From the NCBI GenBank assembly GCA_030706015.1, contig JAUZPI010000005.1:41944-105943 (forward strand): a stretch of 64,000 nt of DNA. Direction: 5' to 3'. Positions within the stretch are counted from its first letter, which is position 1. Each line of letters starts with the position of its first letter. This DNA is from Bacillota bacterium (GTDB taxonomy: Bacteria > Bacillota > Clostridia > Clostridiales > Clostridiaceae). Below the pieces are notes generated by a model. It saw only the letters and a list, made by a program, of their open reading frames with translations. It had not been told where the DNA came from and ran no database searches. The translations under genes and the position numbers were made by a program. This document shows positions 8,752 to 17,721 of this stretch, in pieces.

Positions 8752-9780
8752 TTAATTAGATTTGAGGTAATCACATAAATCCTTTAAAAATTCTTCCCTA
8801 TATTTTTCATTTGAAATTTTTTTATTTAATCTATTTAAAAACAAATCCTCATCCCAAGTCTTACGCTTAGTATAATAATCCCTGGCTATACTATAAATAT
8901 CCTCCGGAAAGGTTAACATAGCTAATAATACATCCATTTCTCTTTTGCTTAGTTTATTAACCTTGCTGTAATTCTCAATAATTATTTCAAACTTGCTTAT
9001 GTCATAGCCATAATTTTTTACAACTTTATTAATAAAATTGCATAAATCATGGACTCTTAAATCTACCATAGAATAATCAAAATCAATAAAATATGCTTGT
9101 TCATTATTAACTAATATATTATGGTGAGCCAAATCATGATGACACAGAACTATTTTATCTTCCTCACTGCACAACTTATAATATTGACTTTGCTCCAGGC
9201 TGCTAACGCTTTGCCTTACCTGATTCATGTAATAATCTGTATTTTCTAAAAAAATAGCATCGAATTCCTTTTTATTATCGTAAAATTCGGCCATAGTTTT
9301 AAAAAACTCCATCTCCTTTAGTTTTCTATTAAAAGAATTAATCAGTCGCCCATTATTGTTTCTAGGAGAATACTTTGTCTTAAAACCTTCCCCTGATTTA
9401 TGAAGTTCACCTAAACCTAAGGCGGCAACAGCTATATCTACAGGATTACTATACTCACATTCCTTACCATCCACTAAATCCATAATATAATATATATCGC
9501 CGTTCCATATGGTATATTCTGTGCCTTCTCTTGTCTTTACAAAATTAATTATCCTATCAAAACTCTTTCTAATATAATTCATTGCATCAATTATAAATTG
9601 TAATTCTTCTTCTTTATAATCAACCTTCTTCAAAACCTTGTATCCATCCTTAGTGCAAAGCATATATACCTTTCTAACTGGAATAATATCATCTACTTTT
9701 ATATTAAACAAATTAAAAAGGTCTATATTCAAATCATATTGAGTTAAGTATTCCTTATCTCTATATCTTAAATCCAACAT
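8752..9780 (-). CDS. CotS family spore coat kinase-like protein (copy 2)
   Basis: A protein of 342 residues with the family blocks VDGKECEYSNPVDIA, LGELHKSGEGF, the catalytic loop LCHHDLAHHNI and FIDFDYS. The kinase catalytic His-Asp-Asn set is therefore intact. I chose ATG 9780, 4-9 nt after AGGGCGGTGA; the in-frame GTG at 9801 lies upstream of that ribosome site. It is the last gene of a four-gene operon (cotS copy 3, coiled-coil protein, degenerate CotS, this gene) that starts at a sigma-K-like site near 11866. Confidence 0.85.
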   Translation of the reverse strand: MLDLRYRDKEYLTQYDLNIDLFNLFNIKVDDIIPVRKVYMLCTKDGYKVLKKVDYKEEELQFIIDAMNYIRKSFDRIINFVKTREGTEYTIWNGDIYYIMDLVDGKECEYSNPVDIAVAALGLGELHKSGEGFKTKYSPRNNNGRLINSFNRKLKEMEFFKTMAEFYDNKKEFDAIFLENTDYYMNQVRQSVSSLEQSQYYKLCSEEDKIVLCHHDLAHHNILVNNEQAYFIDFDYSMVDLRVHDLCNFINKVVKNYGYDISKFEIIIENYSKVNKLSKREMDVLLAMLTFPEDIYSIARDYYTKRKTWDEDLFLNRLNKKISNEKYREEFLKDLCDYLKSN

Positions 9781-9823
9781 ACATTCACCGCCCTTTATCA
9801 CTTTAATTGTTAGGTAATTGAGC

Positions 9824-10600
9824 CTATATTAAACTTAGCCCATCTTTTTCAATAGCTTTAAGCATATTCTCCATATATTCATCTATAGTCCATTGCTTTT
9901 TGTTTTTTATATATCTAACACAACATTTCATGTATTCATGAGGAAAAGATACCAGTGAAGTTATTAAGTCCTCACTGTTATTATTAAGCTGCTCCAAAAT
10001 ACAAAATTCCTTAGCTAATTTTAACCAATTTAACTTAATTCCTCTTCTTTTCAACTTTCCCAGCAAATAAACGCAATCCATTTCAACTATGTCATATTTA
10101 CACTCTTTTAGTGAAAATATCTTTACTTGATCCATATTAACCAAATTGGTAAAATAACTATTCCCTATACATATTTCGTTATTTTGCATACTTCTTCTTA
10201 TAAGTGAAACATAATTAATTCTTTTTACAGCTTCAAGGCACTTTTCTGCTCTAGCCATATATTGGTTACTATACTGAATAAGCATATTTTCAAATTCATT
10301 CTTAGAGTTACCATTTAAATTTCTTAAAAAATACTTCACCGTCTTCGTATTTAGCTTATACTTCTCAATCAGTTTACCTGTACCGCTTTTTATGCTCCTT
10401 ATTTCTTGTTCTCTGTAATTACAGGCTGCTTTATGAAAAACTGTAATGGTTTTAATTTGATTTAACACTTGTTCCTCAGAATATTGATCCTCTTCCTTAA
10501 AAATTTCATTTTCACCAATAACATATATTCTTTCATTTTTTAAATATTCCAGAAATGAAACAAATTTTTCATTTACACATGAATTTAAATTCACTTCCAT
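9824..10600 (-). CDS. Degenerate CotS-related protein (probable pseudokinase)
   Basis: This 258-residue protein is collinear with the C-terminal two thirds of its CotS neighbours: an ITVFHKAACNY block where they have LAxLH, and a PHEYMKCCVRYIKNKKQW block matching the family PQxxWxxxxRYYxxxxxW. At the place of the HHDxxxHN loop it reads CIGNSYFTNLVN, so the catalytic His, Asp and Asn are missing, as is the DFD motif. The N-terminal nucleotide-binding part is shortened. GAGGTG precedes ATG 10600. I infer a structural, non-enzymatic coat role; the homology is judged by eye. Confidence 0.65.
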   Translation of the reverse strand: MEVNLNSCVNEKFVSFLEYLKNERIYVIGENEIFKEEDQYSEEQVLNQIKTITVFHKAACNYREQEIRSIKSGTGKLIEKYKLNTKTVKYFLRNLNGNSKNEFENMLIQYSNQYMARAEKCLEAVKRINYVSLIRRSMQNNEICIGNSYFTNLVNMDQVKIFSLKECKYDIVEMDCVYLLGKLKRRGIKLNWLKLAKEFCILEQLNNNSEDLITSLVSFPHEYMKCCVRYIKNKKQWTIDEYMENMLKAIEKDGLSLI

Positions 10601-10611
10601 TAACTTCACCT

Positions 10612-10803
10612 CTATTTAAGTACCTTTTTTATTTTTCTTAAAACATGCTTTCTTTCCTCCTCAAGCTTTTTAATCTTCTTTTCTCTCCTCTTTATCTTCT
10701 TTAATTTTTTAACCATATCCTCTAACTCATCAACTTTTTTATCATATTCTTTCACATCCACTTCTGCTAAGCTCGCATCAGATTTTCTTTTTTTACTGCT
10801 CAT
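10612..10803 (-). CDS. Small lysine-rich coiled-coil protein in the coat operon
   Basis: This protein of 63 residues is almost entirely charged from residue 20 on: heptad-like leucines and isoleucines (VDELEDMVKKLKKIKR then IKKLEEERKHVLRKIKK) predict a single coiled coil, strongly basic at the C-terminus. GGAGGG lies 9 nt before the ATG. It is 6 nt from the upstream cotS copy 3 and 11 nt from the degenerate CotS gene, so it is part of the same operon. It could be a minor coat or scaffold protein; I do not recognise a family. Confidence 0.65.
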   Translation of the reverse strand: MSSKKRKSDASLAEVDVKEYDKKVDELEDMVKKLKKIKRREKKIKKLEEERKHVLRKIKKVLK

Positions 10804-10809
10804 AAAATT

Positions 10810-11820
10810 TTACCCTCCATATTTCAATACCATAAAGTCTTCTACAAATTCTTGCTTTTGCTGCCTATCAATATAGTTTTTCTTTAGTTTATTTTCAAAA
10901 AACTCCTCTCCCCAAGGCTGCTTTTCCCAATAATATTGAATTCCAATTTGCCAGTAGTCCTGTGGAAATTCCATAAATGCCGCCATTATAGCAATATCCT
11001 CTTGATGCACAGGCTTTATTACTGAGTAGGCGTCAAGTATAAATTCAGCATTTTCAACATCCCATTTTCCATTTTTCATTCTTCGAATTAACAGACTACA
11101 CAGATCATGTAAATGTGTATCTAGAGTGCAATAATCAAAATCTATGATGTACACCTTTCCACCCTTACCGATTAGTACATTGTGATGCGCAAAATCATGA
11201 TGACAAAAACCTCTATTTAATATTTCTTTTTTCATCTTTGTGATATAATTACTTTTCAATAAATCTTCTCTAGCTTTTTCTGCCCTTTTTATTTCTTCCT
11301 CCATCATGCTAATATACAAATTATCAAATTCAGTTAAGATGCTTTTAGCCTCTATTCTTTTCTTAAAATCTAGAATTTCATTAATCCTAGTTTCAAATAT
11401 ACCAGGCCATTTGAGCCATTGAACTCTAGGCCTCATATTGTTAGTCACCACAAAACCTGTACTCTTATTATGCAGATTGGCTAAAGTTGATGCCGCAATA
11501 ATTAAATCTAAAGGATTGTCATAATTGCATTCTCTAGCTTGAACCCACTCCGTAAGACATGCAAAGTAACTGCCAAACTTTATATAATCTAAGCCATCAC
11601 CTGCAGGAATTATATCAAGCACATTATTAAATCCTTTTCTCTTTAGATGTTTTATAGCGTTTAGTATAAATAAACAATGTGGCAATTCATATTTAACAAG
11701 CTTCAAACAATAGTTTTTTTCAGAAGTTTTAATCTTATAGACATTTTTTATCTTTTCAATATCAAGAGGCTTAATTCCATAACTTTTTTCTACTACATCC
11801 CTTACCTGACACATTTCCAT
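10810..11820 (-). CDS. CotS family spore coat kinase-like protein (copy 3)
   Basis: A 336-residue CotS-type protein with intact catalytic loop FCHHDFAHHNV and IIDFDYCT (about residues 217-244), plus WVQARECNYDNPLDLI and LANLHNKSTGF. GGTGA precedes the ATG. It leads the four-gene coat operon, and the region upstream carries a perfect match to the sigma-K consensus (11852-11880). The family is firm; the substrate is unknown. Confidence 0.88.
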   Translation of the reverse strand: MEMCQVRDVVEKSYGIKPLDIEKIKNVYKIKTSEKNYCLKLVKYELPHCLFILNAIKHLKRKGFNNVLDIIPAGDGLDYIKFGSYFACLTEWVQARECNYDNPLDLIIAASTLANLHNKSTGFVVTNNMRPRVQWLKWPGIFETRINEILDFKKRIEAKSILTEFDNLYISMMEEEIKRAEKAREDLLKSNYITKMKKEILNRGFCHHDFAHHNVLIGKGGKVYIIDFDYCTLDTHLHDLCSLLIRRMKNGKWDVENAEFILDAYSVIKPVHQEDIAIMAAFMEFPQDYWQIGIQYYWEKQPWGEEFFENKLKKNYIDRQQKQEFVEDFMVLKYGG

Positions 11821-11851
11821 ATAGGCTTCACCATAAAAAATTATTACGATT

Positions 11852-11880
11852 TATTATATGAATAACTATATTACTATGTG
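11852..11880 (-). promoter_or_regulatory. Sigma-K-like promoter of the four-gene cotS operon
   Basis: On the minus strand CACA, 16 nt, CATATAATA fits the sigma-K consensus at all defined positions, 32 nt before the cotS copy 3 start. It fits late mother-cell expression of coat genes. Confidence 0.7.
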
Positions 11881-11955
11881 ATATAGGAACATTTTTCAAA
11901 TAACATTAATATTATTAATTATGGGAAGTTTTATTGTGCACTGGGGGCGAGATAA

Positions 11956-13077
11956 TTGAAGATTGCTATTGATGCAAGAGGAATCAACTGGTACAGAGGT
12001 ACCGGTATTGGTACCTATACAGAAAATGTACTTAGAAACCTATTTAATATAGATAAGTCAAATGATTATTTGTTGTTTTGGTCAGGAACAGATTACGAAA
12101 GTTTCTCTACTCTTAATTCAAAAGTACAGATAAGCTCAAAAAAATATCATAATTTTTACGAAGATTGCTACTTTCCACATAGTATTTCTAGGAATAACAT
12201 AGATATATATCATGTACCTCAAAATGGTATTGGCATAAGTCAAAATATAAATTGTAAAAAGGTAGTTACTATTCATGATTTAATTCCGTACATTATGCCA
12301 GAAACTGTAGGGAGAGGTTATTTACTTAAGTTTCTACGGGAAGTACCTAGAATAGTTAACCACATAGATGGTATAATTACCGTTTCTGAATGGTCTAAAA
12401 AAGATATATTGAAATTCTTTCCTATTGATCCAAATAAAATATTTGTTACTCCACTTGCAGCAGATATAAAATATAAGCCATTAGATAAACACTGCTGCAA
12501 ACAACTGTTACAGGCCAAATATAATATTGACAAACCCTTTGTGCTTTATATAGGCGGCTTTAGCCCAAGAAAGAATGTTCCTTCATTGATAAAAGCCTTC
12601 TCTAAGGTATGCAAAGATTCAAATAGAGAATATATTTTGGTTTTAGCTGGGGCAAAAAGAGATGAGAGCAGCACCCTTATAAAATTATGTGATGAACTTT
12701 CTATTAGCGACAAGGTCTTATTCACTGGATATATTCCAGAACAAGATTTACCCCTCCTGTATAATGCCTGTGAAGTTTTTGTATATCCTTCAATATATGA
12801 AGGCTTCGGGCTTCCGCCTTTAGAAGCTATGAACTGCGGAACACCAGTAATAACCTCAAATTGTTCATCAATACCCGAGGTTGTCGGGGATGGTGGTATT
12901 CTGCTTGATAATCTTGATGAAAATACTATTGCTGATTCCTTGCAGCTTGTATTGTTTGATAAAAAATTACAAGGCAGCCTTAGTGAAAGGTCCTTAATCA
13001 GATCAAAAGAGTTTTCTTGGAAAAAAACTGCTGAAGCAACACTTAAAATATATGAAAAAATACATTCACTATATTAG
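11956..13077 (+). CDS. GT4-type glycosyltransferase of the spore coat cluster (second copy)
   Basis: A 373-residue GT-B transferase starting KIAIDARGINWYRGTGIGTYT, with YIGGFSPRKNVPSLIKAF and the donor signature PSIYEGFGLPPLEAMNCGTPV. It is a paralogue of the gene at 7564. The start is TTG, placed 5 nt after GGGGGCGAG; no ATG fits. It is divergent from the cotS operon, repeating the cotS/transferase arrangement seen at 6.4-8.7 kb, which suggests duplication of a cotS-glycosyltransferase module. A coat-glycan role is inferred from context. Confidence 0.87.
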   Translation: MKIAIDARGINWYRGTGIGTYTENVLRNLFNIDKSNDYLLFWSGTDYESFSTLNSKVQISSKKYHNFYEDCYFPHSISRNNIDIYHVPQNGIGISQNINCKKVVTIHDLIPYIMPETVGRGYLLKFLREVPRIVNHIDGIITVSEWSKKDILKFFPIDPNKIFVTPLAADIKYKPLDKHCCKQLLQAKYNIDKPFVLYIGGFSPRKNVPSLIKAFSKVCKDSNREYILVLAGAKRDESSTLIKLCDELSISDKVLFTGYIPEQDLPLLYNACEVFVYPSIYEGFGLPPLEAMNCGTPVITSNCSSIPEVVGDGGILLDNLDENTIADSLQLVLFDKKLQGSLSERSLIRSKEFSWKKTAEATLKIYEKIHSLY

Positions 13078-13099
13078 CCCCCTTCATATTATAATAAAA

Positions 13100-13142
13100 G
13101 GCATGTAGTGCGTGGTCTTTGGCCATCATTTCACTACATGCC
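13100..13142. terminator. Bidirectional terminator
   Basis: Eleven-base perfect arms GGCATGTAGTG/CACTACATGCC (13100-13110, 13132-13142) enclose a 21-nt loop, between the convergent transferase and solute-binding protein genes. Confidence 0.7.
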
Positions 13143-13153
13143 TCATTAATTAT

Positions 13154-14443
13154 TTAAATAGGATTTTCGTTAACCTGCTTCTGTATTTCCTCCATAGTTT
13201 TTACCAAGTCCTTATTTTGTGATATTGCATCCGCGGTAGTTTTTATAACCATATTTCGTATATCAATATAATATTCATTATATTTTATACAAGGCATATT
13301 TCTGGCAATATCAATATAAATGAGTCCGAGCTTTTCATTATTAAAATAACTATCGCTGGTATACATCTTGTCTCCAGCATAAGCGCTTATATCCGCTACC
13401 AATAGCCCATTTTGTGTATAATGTTTAATTTGATTATCCTTATCCTGTATAGCATATTTAACAAATTCAATTGCTGCATTACTATTATCAGCAGAACGTG
13501 TCAGCATGAAACTAGAGCCATATCTGGCCACATTTCTGTTTCCACCTGGTTCAAAAGCGGGTAACTTACCAATTGACAATTTATCTTTCAATTCTGGTGC
13601 TTTATTCTTTATAGCGTTAAGAATAGCAGGCGTACATATTATTGAAGCAGCCTCACCACTCTTAAAGGCATTTATAGCATCCTCCTGTGAAGAAACAACG
13701 CTCTGAATTTTTTGATCTGAAAGATTCTTCAAAAGCATAACGGTATTGATAGAATTTTTTGAATTAACATCTATATCGCCGCTATCGTTAAGATAATTAA
13801 TTCCTAATTGTTTTATTAAATCTGAATATAGTGTGCTATTATTGTCGTTCATTCCCACCAACATCTTCTTTCCAGAAGTCTGAAGCAGTTTTGTTCCTGT
13901 TTGTATGTAATCATTCCATGTTTTAATATCCTCAGCATTAGATCCTATTTGATTTAATATATCATTTCTATATACCATTACTACCGGTTCTATATACCAA
14001 GGAACACCATAAGTCTTACCGCCATTAGATAAATTATCTATCTTACATTTTAAGTATTCGTCCTTTTTTAGACCTGCAGCACTAACTACATCCATCAGTT
14101 TCTCTTTATGTTGATTTAAAAAACCGGCAGCCTCATCATCCTTTATAACTACTATATCTGGAAGCTTTTCATTTCCGTTACTTTTGGAATCAAATTGACC
14201 CAATATGGATATATCATCCAATGTCTCCACTTGAATTTTTACATTCGGATTCTTTAAAGTAAAATTATTTGCTAAATCTTTAACAGTATTACTATCCTGC
14301 AAGTTACTCCATATTAATATATTACCCTTAATTAATGGTTTATCTTCAGCCTTGATTGGTTCCTTATTGTTGCAGGCAGTATTGAATATAAGCATAAATG
14401 CTATGCAAAGTGCAAAGCTCATTTTTCTCTTAATATTTTTCAT
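13154..14443 (-). CDS. Extracellular solute-binding lipoprotein (sugar ABC type)
   Basis: The 429-residue protein has a lipoprotein signal peptide (positively charged start, hydrophobic core, NTAC lipobox with Cys near residue 24). A family-1 periplasmic-binding fold follows: ILIWSNLQDSNTVKDLANNF near the start and GVPWYIEPVVMVYRNDILNQIG around 145-166. Such proteins capture sugars for ABC importers, but no permease or ATPase gene is adjacent. It may work with a distant transporter or serve a signalling role. Its location after the coat glycosyltransferase may be coincidental. The start is ATG with GGGAG upstream. Confidence 0.85.
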   Translation of the reverse strand: MKNIKRKMSFALCIAFMLIFNTACNNKEPIKAEDKPLIKGNILIWSNLQDSNTVKDLANNFTLKNPNVKIQVETLDDISILGQFDSKSNGNEKLPDIVVIKDDEAAGFLNQHKEKLMDVVSAAGLKKDEYLKCKIDNLSNGGKTYGVPWYIEPVVMVYRNDILNQIGSNAEDIKTWNDYIQTGTKLLQTSGKKMLVGMNDNNSTLYSDLIKQLGINYLNDSGDIDVNSKNSINTVMLLKNLSDQKIQSVVSSQEDAINAFKSGEAASIICTPAILNAIKNKAPELKDKLSIGKLPAFEPGGNRNVARYGSSFMLTRSADNSNAAIEFVKYAIQDKDNQIKHYTQNGLLVADISAYAGDKMYTSDSYFNNEKLGLIYIDIARNMPCIKYNEYYIDIRNMVIKTTADAISQNKDLVKTMEEIQKQVNENPI

Positions 14444-14586
14444 TTTTTCTCCCTCAACGTAAATGTTCTTTTAAAATTCTTTGAACTTTTAATTATATTA
14501 TAAGTTAATTATAACCGCTAGTAAACCTCTCCATGGCCATATTATAACTCCCTTTTCCTATATAAACAAGGATATACCTAGAAAAT

Positions 14587-14615
14587 AAAAAGCATCCATA
14601 TTTTGGACGCTTTTT
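14587..14615 (-). terminator. Terminator of the radical SAM gene
   Basis: Arms AAAAAGCATCC/GGACGCTTTTT (14587-14597, 14605-14615; one mismatch), with T runs on both strands, lie just after the stop codon at 14629. Confidence 0.75.
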
Positions 14616-14628
14616 ATAGTATTTCATA

Positions 14629-16008
14629 CTATTCTTCTTTATTATCATACTCTCCATGAGCATTAAATACTTCTTTCCATACCTTATCAGCCTCAGGTTT
14701 AAATTCTTCTGCAAGCTTATCCAATTGTGCCATAAACTCTGGATCATTTATCATTCTGTCAGCACCGGGATGAGTCGGATAAGCACCTGTCTTAGCTACT
14801 ACTTCTCTTATTACATTTGTATTATCTATCATCATACAGGGTCGTAACAGGTTCTTGCTATGCGGTTGTCTACTTGTTAATTCCTTAAAAAATTCAGTTT
14901 TAAATGCATCTAAAAGTGGTTTACCTTTGACATTATAGGTTGCAAAATGTGAAAATATGCATGGCTCCACATCCTCTTTTGAATTTATATGGCAATAATA
15001 CCTTCCTGCTATGCAGCCTCCAACGTAAGGTGCATCATTAAAAAAGTCAATTGTAAAGTATGGCTTTGTAACCCTTATTTCTCTTGCCCTCTCTCCTAAA
15101 TACAATCTTTGTTCAGGCGTAAGCATACTGTTTACATCTGGGGATTCTCCAACTGGCATATACATGAAGTACCAGCTCATTTTAGCACCTTTTTTTATTA
15201 ACAAATCTATAAATTCATCAGAAGTAACGGTTTCAGCATTATTTCTAGAGGTAGCACTAGAAACCCCAAATAAAACTCCTCTTTCACGCAGCTTATCCAT
15301 GGCAGTCATTACAGTTTGAAAAGCTCCCTTTCCTCTTCTGGCATCTGTTTCTTCTTCAAATCCCTCTAAGGAAAACATAGGTATTATGTTCCCAGCCTTT
15401 TGTATTCTATCAGCTACTTCTGAATTTATAAATGCACCATTAGTGAATGGTGTAAATATTACATCATTAAACTTCTCATATATATCCATCATATAACTAT
15501 TGATAAAAGGCTCTCCACCAAGAATAATAATATAATATATTCCTAAGTCTCTTGCCTCAGAAATTAATCTCTCAACCTCTTCCCTTGGTATATCGTCCTT
15601 CTTGCTATAACTTCCAGCATAGCACCCCGTACATTTATAGTTGCATCTCATAGAGGGACTTAAAAGCATTACAAAAGGCACAATCACTCCATCCTGCTCC
15701 TCCATCTTTTCTCTTTTAGGGACACCATACCAAACTGCATTAGCTAAAAAATTAGTAAAAAACTTTTTCAAACAATTCTTATTTGTAGTTTTGAGCATAT
15801 TTTGAATGAATTCATGGACTGCTGCGTTTTCCTTATAATATTCATATACCTGGTCGATTTGTTCTTTACTTTCCGGGTCCTTTATAGTTTTTTGTAATAG
15901 AGAAAAAATCTTTTCTGTATTTCCTTCAGGATTTCTGTCAAGCATTTCTGCCGCAGCGTTGACCAGTTTGTCCTTAACAGCCTTTTCCACAAAATTGATT
16001 ACGCCCAT
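14629..16008 (-). CDS. Radical SAM protein with C-terminal SPASM-like cysteines
   Basis: The 459-residue protein has the radical-SAM cluster motif CNYKCTGC (CxxxCxxC, about residues 117-124), the glycine-rich GGEPF step for S-adenosylmethionine binding, and later cysteines (GGCIAGRYYCHI, EPCIF, RPCMMI) resembling a SPASM or auxiliary cluster region. Such enzymes make radical modifications of peptides or small molecules. No precursor peptide or partner gene is adjacent, so the substrate is unknown. ATG 16008 follows GGGGGAG by 5-8 nt; an in-frame TTG at 16023 precedes the ribosome site and was rejected. Confidence 0.85.
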   Translation of the reverse strand: MGVINFVEKAVKDKLVNAAAEMLDRNPEGNTEKIFSLLQKTIKDPESKEQIDQVYEYYKENAAVHEFIQNMLKTTNKNCLKKFFTNFLANAVWYGVPKREKMEEQDGVIVPFVMLLSPSMRCNYKCTGCYAGSYSKKDDIPREEVERLISEARDLGIYYIIILGGEPFINSYMMDIYEKFNDVIFTPFTNGAFINSEVADRIQKAGNIIPMFSLEGFEEETDARRGKGAFQTVMTAMDKLRERGVLFGVSSATSRNNAETVTSDEFIDLLIKKGAKMSWYFMYMPVGESPDVNSMLTPEQRLYLGERAREIRVTKPYFTIDFFNDAPYVGGCIAGRYYCHINSKEDVEPCIFSHFATYNVKGKPLLDAFKTEFFKELTSRQPHSKNLLRPCMMIDNTNVIREVVAKTGAYPTHPGADRMINDPEFMAQLDKLAEEFKPEADKVWKEVFNAHGEYDNKEE

Positions 16009-16111
16009 TCTTACTCCCCCCAAATCGTAATCCTCTTATTATTTAGACTAAAATTTATGCACTTATCTATTATTATGATTTAAGGACAGCTTTTATTTCT
16101 TTTTACCCAAA

Positions 16112-16147
16112 AAAGAAAAGCTGCTAAAAACCCAGCAGCTTTTCTTT
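16112..16147 (-). terminator. Intrinsic terminator after larB
   Basis: Fourteen-base perfect arms AAAGAAAAGCTGCT/AGCAGCTTTTCTTT (16112-16125, 16134-16147) immediately follow larB, which stops at 16150. This marks the end of the larC-larE-larB unit. Confidence 0.75.
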
Positions 16148-16149
16148 CA

Positions 16150-16896
16150 TTATATTTTATTTATCATACTTGCTAAATAACCAGCGCCAAAACCATTGTC
16201 AATATTCACTACACTAACGCCGCTGGCACAGCTGTTTAGCATAGATAAAAGTGCAGCTAATCCACCAAAATTAGCACCATAGCCTACACTTGTAGGAACA
16301 GCTATTATAGGTTTGTCTACTAAACCACCTACAACGCTGGCCAATGCTCCCTCCATACCTGCTATGACCACTATCACCTTTGCTTTTCGGATTATTTCTA
16401 ATTTATCGAATAGTCTATGTATGCCGGCTACTCCTACATCTGTAATCCTCTCAACCCTGTTTCCAAAAATCTCTGCAGTTACAGCAGCTTCCTCAGCAAC
16501 AAATAAATCTGAGGTTCCAGCAGTTACTATTGCAATATAACTGTCCGTTACAGGATACTTTTTCTTTTTAACAATGATGGTTCTTCCCATCTCATTATAT
16601 TCCGCCTTACTGCAAATAGTCTTAACAGCGTCATACATCTCTTTAGTAGCTCTAGTACCCAGTATATTATTGTCCTTTGTCAGCATAAACTGTACAATTT
16701 CCTTAACCTGTTCTACAGTTTTACCTGCGCAATAAATAACCTCTGGATAACCTACTCTTATCTCTCTATGATTATCAATTTTTGCAAACCCTAAATCTTT
16801 ATAAGGTAAATCTTGAAGCTTTTCAGCGCCTTCCTCTACGCTTACGTTGCCATCTTTAATATTCTGCAGCAATTGCTTTAAGCTTTCAGAATCCAT
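16150..16896 (-). CDS. larB: Nickel-pincer cofactor biosynthesis protein LarB
   Basis: LarB carboxylates and hydrolyses nicotinic acid adenine dinucleotide, the first step in making the nickel-pincer nucleotide. The 248-residue protein has the AIR-carboxylase-like C-terminal half: TAGTSDLFVAEEAAVTAE, GVAGIHRL, VIAGMEGALASVVGG and PTSVGYGANFGG. I chose ATG 16896, with GAGGAGAGG upstream, and not the ATG at 16911, which lies on the ribosome site. It is the third gene of larC-larE-larB. No lactate racemase (larA) is in the window. Confidence 0.95.
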   Translation of the reverse strand: MDSESLKQLLQNIKDGNVSVEEGAEKLQDLPYKDLGFAKIDNHREIRVGYPEVIYCAGKTVEQVKEIVQFMLTKDNNILGTRATKEMYDAVKTICSKAEYNEMGRTIIVKKKKYPVTDSYIAIVTAGTSDLFVAEEAAVTAEIFGNRVERITDVGVAGIHRLFDKLEIIRKAKVIVVIAGMEGALASVVGGLVDKPIIAVPTSVGYGANFGGLAALLSMLNSCASGVSVVNIDNGFGAGYLASMINKI

Positions 16897-16932
16897 AAAA
16901 CCTCTCCTCATTATAATACAAAAGTATTAATC

Positions 16933-17721
16933 TTAGTTTAGACTTCCCATCTTATATCCTTCTAATTCAAGAGTAACATGCTTGTAGCCAATAGCTTTTA
17001 TCTGTTTTGAAATGCTATCAAGCAGCTCCTCATCAAATAATCTTTTTCTATCCTTTTTGTCAACTTCAATTCTAGCTATATTGCCATGACTTCTTACTCT
17101 TACAGCTCTAAAACCGATGCTCATAAGATACTTCTCTGCCTCCTCTATCTTTCTAAGCTCTTCTTCAGTTATTTCAGTACCATAAGGTAGTCTAGATAAC
17201 AGGCAGGCATAAGGAGGTTTATCCCATGTAGGAAGACCTAATTCCTTTGAAAACTCTCTTACTTCTGCTTTTGTTATATTATTGTCTAGTAGAGGACTCT
17301 TAACCTCCAGCTCCTTAAGTGCTCTAAGTCCTGGTCTGTAATCCTTTGTATCATCAGCATTGGTTCCATCAACCACATATTTCATTCCACTTTTAGCTGC
17401 TTCTTCTTTTATTAAGGTAAACACTCCTGTTTTGCATAAGTAACATCTGTCTTCTGGATTAAATCTAATTTCATCTATTATAGGTACTTCAATAAATTTA
17501 TGCTTAATACCTAACTCTTTTACAAGCTCTGCGGCCTCTGCTATTTCCCATTTAGGTATATATGGAGAAACTACTGTAATAGCTATTAGTTTCTCTCCAA
17601 GAGCTTCCTTAGCTGCCTTCAAAACAAAGGTACTATCCACACCACCAGAAAATGCTACTGCAGCAGATTTTAAATCTTTTAGATAATTAATAAGATTAAT
17701 GTACTTTTCATTATTAATCAT
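16933..17721 (-). CDS. larE: Sulfur transferase LarE (three-cysteine type)
   Basis: LarE inserts sulfur into the pyridine ring during nickel-pincer cofactor synthesis. The 262-residue protein has the PP-loop SGGVDSTFVLKAA (about residues 25-37). Three cysteines are suggestive: CYLC (about 98-101) and one in PPYACLLSR (about 175). Together they match the LarE class that uses a [4Fe-4S] cluster to deliver sulfur, in contrast to the sacrificial single-cysteine class. It overlaps the larC stop by one base (TAATG), so translation is probably coupled. Cluster type is inferred. Confidence 0.93.
   Translation of the reverse strand: MINNEKYINLINYLKDLKSAAVAFSGGVDSTFVLKAAKEALGEKLIAITVVSPYIPKWEIAEAAELVKELGIKHKFIEVPIIDEIRFNPEDRCYLCKTGVFTLIKEEAAKSGMKYVVDGTNADDTKDYRPGLRALKELEVKSPLLDNNITKAEVREFSKELGLPTWDKPPYACLLSRLPYGTEITEEELRKIEEAEKYLMSIGFRAVRVRSHGNIARIEVDKKDRKRLFDEELLDSISKQIKAIGYKHVTLELEGYKMGSLN

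Noticed and set aside
14505..14747. 80-codon minus-strand open frame
   Set aside because: It overlaps the 3' end of the radical SAM gene in another frame and spans its terminator.
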